This document shows, in pieces, positions 1-5,467 of a stretch of 15,528 nucleotides of DNA. The DNA comes from Rhodospirillales bacterium (GTDB lineage Bacteria; Pseudomonadota; Alphaproteobacteria; Reyranellales; Reyranellaceae), in the NCBI GenBank assembly GCA_013205335.1, contig JABMNB010000785.1:1-15528 (forward strand). The letters run 5' to 3'. The notes beneath the pieces were generated by a model that was not told where the DNA came from, made no database searches, and was given only the letters and a program-made list of their open reading frames with translations. Both the position numbers and the translations under genes were made by a program. Position 1 is the first letter of the stretch. Each line of letters starts with the position of its first letter.

Positions 1-72
1 AGCTAGCTCTGCCCGGTTCCGGGGAAGCCATGAGCGGCCCGCTAAAGGCCTTCCGCTGGTTCACCCGCGCCA

Positions 73-104
73 CGTCATCCTGAGGAGCGCCGCAGGGTGA
101 GGTC
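73..104. repeat. Single arm of dispersed palindromic repeat (copy A)
   Basis: This stretch begins CGTCATCCTGAG and resembles the left arms of the repeats at 2034 and 15211, which begin GTCGTCCTGAGC. It differs by small changes and an altered centre, and I see no matching second arm nearby, so it is a partial or diverged copy. The rest of 1-168 shows no convincing gene. Short open frames at 1-100 end in stops within the window, and I cannot tell whether one is the tail of an upstream gene. Confidence 0.55.
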
Positions 105-168
105 TTTGGTGTGAAGTCGCCGGATTTAAGACGTGGATCCCGTCCGTGTTGCGGCTGCGCGTTCTTCT

Positions 169-208
169 TCCCTGTCGGTCCGGCTGGTAGCGTCCCCGCC
201 GACAGGGA
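169..208 (+). promoter_or_regulatory. 10-bp hairpin covering the ribosome binding site of the Bug-type gene
   Basis: TCCCTGTCGG (169-178) and CCGACAGGGA (199-208) are perfect reverse complements separated by 20 nt. The 3' arm contains most of the AGGGAG Shine-Dalgarno sequence (204-209) that serves the ATG at 215. In RNA the stem would hide the ribosome binding site. As DNA it could instead be a protein operator. The pairing is read directly; the regulatory role is inferred. Confidence 0.5.
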
Positions 209-214
209 GCTTCA

Positions 215-1196
215 ATGAACATCGGACGACGGACCTTCACCTTCTCGGCTGCGAGCCTATTCGCCGTCCCCGCGACGGCGCAGGAAGTCTGGCCGGCCCG
301 GCCGGTCACCCTCGTGGTGCCCTATTCCCCCCGGCAACGCCGCCGACATCAGCGGCCGCCTCCTGCTCGAACCGCTGTCGACCGAGATCGGGCAGCGCTT
401 CATCATCGACAACAGGGCCGGCGCCTCGGGCATCATGGGCAGTGCGAGCGTCGCCCGCGCCACGCCCAACGGCTACACGCTGCTCCTCACCTCGAATTCG
501 CCGATCGCCAGCGGTCCGTGGGTGACGAAGAACGTGCCCTATGTCGTCGAGCGCGACTTCACGCCGATCGCCGGCATCGCGCGCGGCGCCCTCGTCCTGC
601 TGGCCGCGTCCGACGTGCCCGTCAGCACCACCGCCGAGTTCGTGGCCTACGTGAAGGCCAATCCCGGCAAGACGAGCTACGGCTCGTTCGGCCAGGGCAA
701 CCTCAACCACCTGATCATGGAGATGCTGCGGCTGCGCCTCGGCCTCGACATGGTGCATGTCCCCTATCGCGGCAGCGGCCCGGCGCAGCTCGACCTCGCC
801 GCCGGCCGCATCCAGTTCCTGTTCGACGGCGCCCCCGGCGCGCTGGCCCGCATCAAGGCGGGACAGGCGAAGGGCATCGCCGTCTCGACCCTCAAGCGCT
901 CGCCCACCCTGCCCGACATGCCGACCTTGGCCGAATCAGGCCTGCCCGAGCTACGCGGCATGGATGCCGGCGGCTGGGTCGGCCTGTTCGGCCCGGCCCA
1001 GACACCGGCCCCGATCGTCGAGCGCCTCAACAGCGCGGTGCAGGCGGTCATTGCCGCGGCGCAGGCCAAACTGCTCGATCAGGGTCTGGAGACCTTCACC
1101 GCCAATACCCCCGCCGACTTCGCGGCCTACGTGCGCGCCGACAGCGAGAAATGGCGACAAGTCGTGCTGGAGGCGAAGATCGAGCCTCAAGAATAA
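215..1196 (+). pseudogene. Bug/TctC-family tripartite tricarboxylate transporter binding protein, frameshifted
   Basis: The reading frame from ATG 215 gives a signal peptide (twin arginine GRRTFTF, then a hydrophobic stretch, likely cleavage near ATA-QE) and the family start VWPARPVTLVVPYSP. It then loses homology at the C run 327-332. The frame from 333 onward continues the family without interruption (GNAADISGRLLLEPL, then FIIDNRAGASGIMG) to the TAA at 1196. The joined product would be 326-327 residues, the usual Bug length. Family members normally read PGG at the break, so loss of two G bases fits slightly better than gain of one C. Bug proteins are periplasmic solute receptors for carboxylates and similar compounds; the ligand cannot be told. 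The remainder looks intact, so this is either a recent lesion or a base-calling error. Confidence 0.85.
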
Positions 1197-1235
1197 GTCG
1201 TGCTATGAGGACGGCAACGGAGGCAGCCTGAACTC

Positions 1236-2024
1236 ATGAAAATCGCGACTTGGAACGTAAACTCCGTCCGCAAGCGCACCGGCAATCTCGTGTCGTGGCT
1301 GCAGGAAGCCAGGCCCGACATCGTCGTGCTGCAGGAGATCAAGGCGCAGGAGCCGCAGTTCCCCACGCTCGAGGTCGAGGCCGCGGGCTACAAGGCGGCG
1401 ATCGTCGGCCAGAAGGGCTTCAACGGCGTCGCCTTCCTCTCCCATCATGCGTTCGAAGTGACGGCGCGCGCCCTGCCCGGTGCCACCGAGGACGAGCCGG
1501 CGCGCTATGTCGAGGGCCGGGTCCATACGCCGCGCGGGCCGCTGACGGTCGGCGGTCTCTACCTGCCCAACGGCAATCCGGTCGCGACCGAGAAGTTCGC
1601 CTACAAGCTCGCCTGGATGGAGCGGCTGCTGGCCCACGCGCGCGAGCTGCTGGCGCGCGAGGAAATGTTCGTGCTGTGCGGCGACTACAATGTCTGCCCG
1701 ACCGAGATAGACGTCTACGACCCCAAGGCCTTCGCCGGCGACGCGCTCTGCCAGCCCGAGTCGCGGGCGGCGTTCCGCACGCTGCTCAACCTCGGCCTGA
1801 CCGACGCGGTGCGGGCGTTCCATCCCGACGGCGAGCAGTACACGTTCTGGGACTACCAGGCCGGCGCCTGGCCCAAGGGAAACGGCCTGCGCATCGACCA
1901 CCTGCTGCTCTCGCCGCAGGCTGCCGACCGCCTCACCGCGGTGGGCATCGACAAGGCCGAACGCGGCAGGGCCGAACCGTCGGACCACGTCCCAGTGTGG
2001 TGCGAACTGGACGTGGTGGCTTAG
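1236..2024 (+). CDS. xthA: Exonuclease III (AP endonuclease, XthA type)
   Basis: The 262-residue protein belongs to the exonuclease III / AP endonuclease family. It cuts the DNA backbone 5' of abasic sites and removes 3' blocking groups in base excision repair in the cytoplasm. The catalytic set lies in the expected order: N7 (WNVNS), E34 (LQEIKAQ), Y109 (GLYLPNG), D150 and N152 (GDYNVCPTEID), D221 (RIDHLL), D250 and H251 (SDHVP). The start ATG has a GGAGG about 12 nt upstream, and the first residues MKIATWNVNS are those typical of the family. The gene lies 39 nt after the broken Bug gene, in the same direction. It ends just before a palindromic repeat that separated it from a convergent hydrolase gene before the IS110 insertion. 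Confidence 0.95.
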   Translation: MKIATWNVNSVRKRTGNLVSWLQEARPDIVVLQEIKAQEPQFPTLEVEAAGYKAAIVGQKGFNGVAFLSHHAFEVTARALPGATEDEPARYVEGRVHTPRGPLTVGGLYLPNGNPVATEKFAYKLAWMERLLAHARELLAREEMFVLCGDYNVCPTEIDVYDPKAFAGDALCQPESRAAFRTLLNLGLTDAVRAFHPDGEQYTFWDYQAGAWPKGNGLRIDHLLLSPQAADRLTAVGIDKAERGRAEPSDHVPVWCELDVVA

Positions 2025-2033
2025 GAAAATCAT

Positions 2034-2113
2034 GTCGTCCTGAGCGCCGCGAAGGACCTCACGCCCGCCAGGGAGTCCGCTGGTCGTTCCGTCAGGTCCT
2101 TCGCTCTGCTCAG
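2034..2113. repeat. Dispersed palindromic repeat (copy B), split by the IS110 element
   Basis: The left arm starts GTCGTCCTGAGC (2034-2045) and runs to about 2070. The right arm starts at 2081 (TGGTCG) and reads GGTCCTTCGCTCTGCTCAG up to 2113, where it stops abruptly at the insertion sequence. Its missing end, GACGAC, is found at 3300-3305 on the far side of the element. Rejoined, the two arms pair imperfectly along their full length, like the intact copy at 15211-15299. Before the insertion this palindrome sat between the convergent ends of xthA and the hydrolase gene, where its hairpin could have acted as a bidirectional terminator. Confidence 0.85.
2112..2113 (-). other. Right-end core dinucleotide (CT on the minus strand) of the IS110 element
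   Basis: On the minus strand the element ends ATGGTTG (2120-2114), then CT (2113-2112), then target GAGC (2111-2108). The same CT precedes the left end at 3299-3298. IS621, the best-studied relative, also recombines at a CT core. Confidence 0.75.
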
Positions 2114-2133
2114 CAACCATTAAGAATGAACTG

Positions 2134-3090
2134 TCATGCGGCGGCGCTGCGCGTGGAGATCCAGGGAGTGCCACGAGCGACGACGGCGTTGACCTGGATG
2201 AGCATCTTGCGCGCACAGGCAACCATGATCTTTCGGTGTGGTTTGCCGGCCGCCTTCAGGCGTTGGTACAGCTCCTTGATGGCCGGATTCCAGCGGAAGG
2301 CGGCGGCGAGGCTGGCGGCATAGAGCGCGCGGCGTACCCGATCGCGGCCGCCGCCGATGCGGCTGTGGCCTCTCCATTTGCCCGATGTGCGCACGAAGGG
2401 AGCCAGCCCTGCCAGGGACACGATCGGCTCGCGCTCGAGGGAGCCGAGTTCCGGCAACAGCAGAAGCAGGCTGAGCGCGGTGCGCTCGCCGACCCCGTCG
2501 ACGCTCTGGATCAACTGCAGGCGGGCCAGCAGATCGGGCTCGCCAGCAATGCTCTTCATCAACAGGACCCGCTCCGCCGCCTCGCGACGCTCCAGCCGCT
2601 CGACCTCCCGGCGCAAGAAGCGACGCACGTGGGGCAGGTGCGCGCCCTCCAGGCGCGTCTTGGCTCGCACCACATCCTCCTCCAGCTGCTCGATCAGCCG
2701 CAGATGCTCGGCAAGGGGAGCCAGCCGTGCATCGGGCGCCTCGTGCACCTTGTCGAGCAACGCCGTGCAGGCGGCGATCAGCGCCGCATCCAGCGGGTCG
2801 CTCTTGGCCCGCTGCAAGCGGTACTGTGCGAACGCACGGACCTGCAGAGGCTGCAGCACCGCCACCTCGAAGCCGGCCGCGCGGAGCGCGCCAGTCACCT
2901 CCTGCGAGTACGAACCGGTGGATTCCAGGCCAACCCGCACGACCTGCGCCGCGCGGAGCCACTGGATCAGCCGGCGATGGCCGGCTGTACTGTTGTCGAA
3001 CGCCAGGCGGGCCGTCGCGCCGTGCAGCGCCACGTCCAGCCGCGCCTTGCCGATGTCGATCCCGGCTACGACCATGCTAACATCGTTCAT
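2134..3090 (-). CDS. IS110-family transposase (DEDD / serine recombinase)
   Basis: The 318-residue protein has the N-terminal RuvC-like DEDD domain of IS110 transposases: D12 (GIDIGK), E56 (GLESTGSY), D98 and D101 (KSDPLDA). A charged helical middle (about 110-200) follows, then the C-terminal Tnp_20-type domain with a helix-hairpin-helix-like segment (QSVDGVGERTALSLL) and the conserved block SLAGLAPFVRTSGKWRG, which holds the likely nucleophilic serine. Known relatives work with an RNA encoded in the element that pairs with target and donor DNA. The ORF is uninterrupted, so the enzyme is probably functional. The AGGA that could act as its ribosome binding site (3103-3100) lies in the predicted 3' stem of the bridge RNA, so RNA folding and transposase translation may exclude each other. 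Confidence 0.95.
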   Translation of the reverse strand: MNDVSMVVAGIDIGKARLDVALHGATARLAFDNSTAGHRRLIQWLRAAQVVRVGLESTGSYSQEVTGALRAAGFEVAVLQPLQVRAFAQYRLQRAKSDPLDAALIAACTALLDKVHEAPDARLAPLAEHLRLIEQLEEDVVRAKTRLEGAHLPHVRRFLRREVERLERREAAERVLLMKSIAGEPDLLARLQLIQSVDGVGERTALSLLLLLPELGSLEREPIVSLAGLAPFVRTSGKWRGHSRIGGGRDRVRRALYAASLAAAFRWNPAIKELYQRLKAAGKPHRKIMVACARKMLIQVNAVVARGTPWISTRSAAA

Positions 3091-3096
3091 CTTCGT

Positions 3097-3146
3097 CCAT
3101 CCTGCCTCGTCTTCGAACCTGGAGTTCGGGCAACCATCCGGATCGG
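3097..3146 (-). other. Bridge RNA donor-binding loop
   Basis: The left donor guide ATGGTTGC (3137-3130) equals the element's right end plus the first core base (2120-2113, minus strand). The right donor guide AAGACGAG (3113-3106) is the exact reverse complement of core plus left end, CTCGTCTT (3299-3292). The cap is CGAAC (3128-3124) paired with GTTCG (3118-3114) around TCCAG. The outer stem is CCGATCC (3146-3140) with GGATGG (3102-3097), with one bulged G. Eight-base matches on both sides leave little room for chance. Confidence 0.82.
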
Positions 3147-3164
3147 ATTGAAGAGGCCGGCCGC

Positions 3165-3209
3165 GATCTTGCTGAGCTCATCCCCAAAAGGGATCAGACG
3201 ACGTCGATC
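3165..3209 (-). other. Bridge RNA target-binding loop
   Basis: The outer pairing is GATC (3209-3206) with GATC (3168-3165), supported further out by GCCGG (3220-3216) with CCGGC (3160-3156). The left target guide CGTCGTC (3203-3197) is identical to the 7 nt of target left of the core (3306-3300, minus strand). The right target guide GCTCAG (3177-3172) is the exact reverse complement of core plus right target, CTGAGC. The cap is ATCCC (3194-3190) paired with GGGAT (3184-3180) around TTTTG. After CGTCGTC the guide reads T where the DNA core reads CT, so the pairing register at the core itself is uncertain. Confidence 0.82.
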
Positions 3210-3297
3210 CGACGACCGGCCGCGCGGGCCCGGATGGCCGTCTGGGCCCGCGCGCTTCTTGCGAAGCACTCAAAACCTAACGGAAATTCCTAAGACG

Positions 3298-3299
3298 AG
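3298..3299 (-). other. Left-end core dinucleotide (CT on the minus strand) of the IS110 element
   Basis: On the minus strand target CGTCGTC (3306-3300) is followed by CT (3299-3298) and then the element's left end CGTCTTAG (3297-3290). Together with the right-end core this defines the insertion point. Confidence 0.75.
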
Positions 3300-3331
3300 G
3301 ACGACGGAATCTTTCGTGATGCCATCCTGCC

Positions 3332-4078
3332 TTACCCCACCAGTTCCTCGACCGTCGCGATCAGGCGGGCGATGTCGGAGGGCGTGCTGAGACGATGGTC
3401 GCCGCCCTTGATGAAGGTGGTGATGACCTCGGGTGCCTCGAGATGCCTCGCGATCTGCAGCGAATAGTCCCACGGCACGTCGGGATCGCTCTGACCGTGC
3501 AGCAGCCGCACCGGACACGGCAGCACGAGCGGCGTGTCGAGCAGAAGGTGGTTGCGGCCTTCCTCGATCAGCTTCCAGGTGAAGACCGACGGCTCGGGCG
3601 AATATTGCGACGGACGTTCGAGCCGGCCGTTGCGCTCCAGCGCCGCACGATCCTCGGGCGACAGGCCCTTCAGCAGCATGCGCTCGGTGAAGTCGGGCGC
3701 GGCCGCGATCAGCACGAGGCCGGCCAGCCGCCCGGGTCGCGCGCGCGCCGCCAGCAGCGACAGCCAGCCGCCCATGCTGGATCCCACCAGCACCAGCTTG
3801 CCCGTCGTCAGCTGGTCGATGGCGGCCAGCGAATCGTCGAGCCAGCGACCGATCGTGCCGTCCTCGAAGCGGCCCGACGATTGGCCGTGCCCGAGATAGT
3901 CGAAACGCAGGAAAGCGCGGCCGGTGTTTTCGGCCCAGGCTTCGAGCGCCACCGCCTTGGTGCCTGTCATGTCGGAGCGAAAACCACCGAGAAAGACGAC
4001 GGTCGGCGCAAGCCCCTCCTTCTTTACATAGGCGATGGTATTGCCATCGCCGCGCTGCAGACGCTCGACCCTACCCAC
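3332..4078 (-). CDS. Alpha/beta hydrolase (ABHD10 / acyl-thioesterase-like)
   Basis: The 248-residue cytoplasmic serine hydrolase has no signal peptide. Visible elements are the oxyanion-hole strand VVFLGGFRSDMTGTKA, the family-typical FLRFDYLGHGQSSG, the nucleophile elbow GSSMGG (S101), an acid in LLHGQSDPDVPW (D198 most likely) and the catalytic histidine in GGDHRLS (H228). This pattern resembles the prokaryotic relatives of human ABHD10, which hydrolyse esters or thioesters, but the substrate is unknown. The start is GTG at 4078, backed by GGAGGA five nt upstream. It is divergent from the glycosyltransferase gene across 59 bp and was convergent with xthA before the IS110 insertion. The family call is strong, the activity tentative. 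Confidence 0.85.
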   Translation of the reverse strand: MGRVERLQRGDGNTIAYVKKEGLAPTVVFLGGFRSDMTGTKAVALEAWAENTGRAFLRFDYLGHGQSSGRFEDGTIGRWLDDSLAAIDQLTTGKLVLVGSSMGGWLSLLAARARPGRLAGLVLIAAAPDFTERMLLKGLSPEDRAALERNGRLERPSQYSPEPSVFTWKLIEEGRNHLLLDTPLVLPCPVRLLHGQSDPDVPWDYSLQIARHLEAPEVITTFIKGGDHRLSTPSDIARLIATVEELVG

Positions 4079-4137
4079 GTTGCTCCTCCCGTGTTACCTG
4101 CTGCCTCCCGTCAATCGTGTAGCCAAAAGCAACGCCC

Positions 4138-5274
4138 GTGTCCGCGCCCACCCTGCTTCAGATCGTTCCGACCCTGGCCGGTGGCGGCGTGGCACGCGCC
4201 ACGCTCGAGGCCGCACAAGCCGTCATCGCAGCGGGCGGCTCGGCGATCGTGGCGTCACCCACCGGCAGCATGGTCCCCGGCCTGCTGAGACTGCGCGCCA
4301 GCCATATCGAAATTCCCCTCCGGCCTCACGCGATGTGGGGACGGCTGACGTTGCCTCGCAAGCTGGCCTCAAGCCTGCGCGATGCGAAGGTCGACGTCAT
4401 CCAGGCGCGCTCACCCGCGACGGGTTGGGTCGCGCGCGCGCTCGCGCGTCGGCTCGGCGTCAAGTGGATCGCGACCCTGCACCGGCCGTTCCTCGCCTCC
4501 GATCTCCTGGGACGTTTCGTCGAGCGGCGTCAGGCGCGCGCCGATGCGGTGATCGCCGTCTCGCAACATGTCGCGCGCGATGCGCTGGAGCGATTTCCGG
4601 CGCTGCAGGACCGGCTGGAAACGATCACGCCCGGCATCAACTTCGATCGTTTCGATCCGGCGATCGTGCGCGCCGACCGCCTGATCCGTCTGGCGGGCGA
4701 ACTGCGCGTGCCCGACGGCAGCCATCTCGTTCTCTGTCCCGGTCGCTTCGGCGAGGACAATGGACAGAAGATCCTGGTCGAGGCGATCAGGCGACTGGGG
4801 CGGGACGACGTGTTCTGCCTGTTGCTGGGCTCGACGGGCGCGCCGACACCGTTCGAGAAGGAGCTCGAACGCACGATCGAGACCGCGCAGCTCAACGGTC
4901 GCGTCCAGATCGGTCCCTATGTCGACGACATGCCGGCTGCCTACATGCTGGCTGACGTCGTGGTGTCGACCGGTGGCGCGCGGCAGGGCTTCAGCCGCGC
5001 CCTGGTCGAGGCCCAGGCGATGGGCCGCCCCGTCGTCGCCGAGGATGGCGGCGGTGCCGCCGAGACGATCCGGCCCGGGGGCGTGACGGGTTGGCTGGCC
5101 CCGGCCGGCGATCCGGCGGCGCTGGCCGACGCCTTGCAGGCCGCCTTGTCGCTTTCGATCGAGCGACGGGCGGAACTGGCGCGAACCGCCCAGGAGCACG
5201 TGCGCAGCAACTACAGCCTGGCGCAGTCCAACCAGCAGCTTCTGGCCCTCTATCACCGTCTGGCAGCCCGCTGA
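4138..5274 (+). CDS. Family 4 glycosyltransferase
   Basis: The 378-residue protein has the two-domain GT-B layout of retaining GT4 enzymes. The N-terminal acceptor domain opens MSAPTLLQIVPTLAGGGVAR, with the glycine-rich turn at 14-18. A VSQHVARD hinge lies near residue 140, and the donor-sugar domain starts around HLVLCPGRF. The normal E-x7-E signature near the nucleotide sugar reads Q283-x7-E291 (QGFSRALVE), so the first acidic residue is replaced, as in some GT4 subgroups. Such enzymes usually build surface polysaccharide or lipopolysaccharide. No partner genes for that are present here, so donor and acceptor are unknown. The start is GTG with no clear Shine-Dalgarno, so the N terminus is the least certain part. 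Confidence 0.88.
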   Translation: MSAPTLLQIVPTLAGGGVARATLEAAQAVIAAGGSAIVASPTGSMVPGLLRLRASHIEIPLRPHAMWGRLTLPRKLASSLRDAKVDVIQARSPATGWVARALARRLGVKWIATLHRPFLASDLLGRFVERRQARADAVIAVSQHVARDALERFPALQDRLETITPGINFDRFDPAIVRADRLIRLAGELRVPDGSHLVLCPGRFGEDNGQKILVEAIRRLGRDDVFCLLLGSTGAPTPFEKELERTIETAQLNGRVQIGPYVDDMPAAYMLADVVVSTGGARQGFSRALVEAQAMGRPVVAEDGGGAAETIRPGGVTGWLAPAGDPAALADALQAALSLSIERRAELARTAQEHVRSNYSLAQSNQQLLALYHRLAAR

Positions 5275-5276
5275 CC

Positions 5277-5305
5277 TTGACTCGCCGGGGTCCGGCAACT
5301 ATCTC
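5277..5305 (+). promoter_or_regulatory. Sigma70-type promoter for the thrS leader
   Basis: A -35 box TTGACT (5277-5282) and a -10 box TATCTC (5300-5305) stand exactly 17 nt apart, directly after the glycosyltransferase stop. Transcription would begin near 5311-5313, at or next to the ATG of the short leader ORF. Box quality is good for -35 and fair for -10. Confidence 0.55.
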
Positions 5306-5312
5306 CGGGCAC

Positions 5313-5366
5313 ATGGAACGTCGGTTTTTCACCGCTCCTGCCGTTATCACCACCGCCCGAACTTGA
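5313..5366 (+). CDS. Possible 17-residue leader peptide of thrS
   Basis: The short ORF encodes MERRFFTAPAVITTART. Four of 17 codons are threonine (ACC, ACC, ACC, ACT), including a Thr-Thr pair after Ile. It starts at the predicted transcription start of the promoter at 5277-5305, so it would be leaderless, as known for the trpL leader of Sinorhizobium. Two stable hairpins lie between it and thrS. Its content suits sensing of charged tRNA-Thr. There is no Shine-Dalgarno and I know no named homologue, so expression is unproven. Confidence 0.4.
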   Translation: MERRFFTAPAVITTART

Positions 5367-5369
5367 ATC

Positions 5370-5429
5370 GGCCGGGCGCGCGCACTCGTGCGGCTTCCCG
5401 GCCTGCTGCTGCCGATCGTGCGTCGGCAG
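5370..5429 (+). promoter_or_regulatory. Leader hairpins upstream of thrS
   Basis: Hairpin 1 is GGCCGGG (5370-5376) with CCCGGCC (5397-5403), containing an inner CGCA-CTCG-TGCG. Hairpin 2 is CTGCCGA (5409-5415) with TCGGCAG (5423-5429) around 7 nt. The 3' strand of hairpin 2 can also pair with an identical CTGCCG inside the leader ORF (5338-5343), which gives two mutually exclusive folds. No T run follows hairpin 2, so it does not look like an intrinsic terminator. Control by translation or by RNA stability is more likely, if there is control at all. Confidence 0.4.
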
Positions 5430-5467
5430 ATGAGCTGCGTTCGGAATTTCGTTAGCTGGTGAACACA

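Larger units (their letters stand above)
3091..3270 (-). ncRNA. IS110 bridge RNA (predicted)
   Basis: Read on the minus strand, this region folds in the order known for IS110-group bridge RNAs. First come 5' hairpins: GCTTC-GCAA-GAAGC at 3267-3254, and a perfect 11-bp stem CGCGCGGGCCC at 3254-3244 / 3231-3221 with a 12-nt loop. These share base 3254, so they may compete slightly. Then come a target-binding loop (about 3209-3165) and a donor-binding loop (about 3146-3097). Each is an internal loop capped by a 5-bp hairpin, with guides on both sides. All four guides match the expected DNA around the CT core. The length of about 180 nt is close to the 177 nt I recall for the IS621 RNA. The exact 5' and 3' ends are estimates. 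Confidence 0.85.
2114..3299 (-). mobile_element. IS110-family insertion sequence, complete, inserted in a palindromic repeat
   Basis: The element is about 1.19 kb. It comprises a transposase gene, a 207-bp non-coding left end and a right end only 20 nt long, which is the layout of the IS110 group (non-coding RNA upstream of the transposase). The ends follow from reconstructing the interrupted repeat: on the minus strand the target reads CGTCGTC-CT-GAGC. The CT core is present at both junctions, at 3299-3298 and 2113-2112. There are no terminal inverted repeats and no longer target duplication, as known for IS110 elements. The range given includes one copy of the core. The exact base at each edge is inferred from the core and the guide matches. 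Confidence 0.88.

Noticed and set aside
435..1196. Separate 253-residue gene starting at ATG 435
   Set aside because: Family sequence continues upstream in the same frame to 333 and then in another frame to 215, so this is the body of one frameshifted gene.
2034..2113. CRISPR or tandem repeat array from the GTCGTCCTGAGC motifs
   Set aside because: The copies are inverted arms of palindromes placed far apart, without regular spacers or cas genes.
3100..3269. Minus-strand 60-codon frame (3087-3269) upstream of the transposase as a small protein
   Set aside because: It coincides with the structured bridge RNA, whose guide matches explain the sequence better, and it shows no protein family features.
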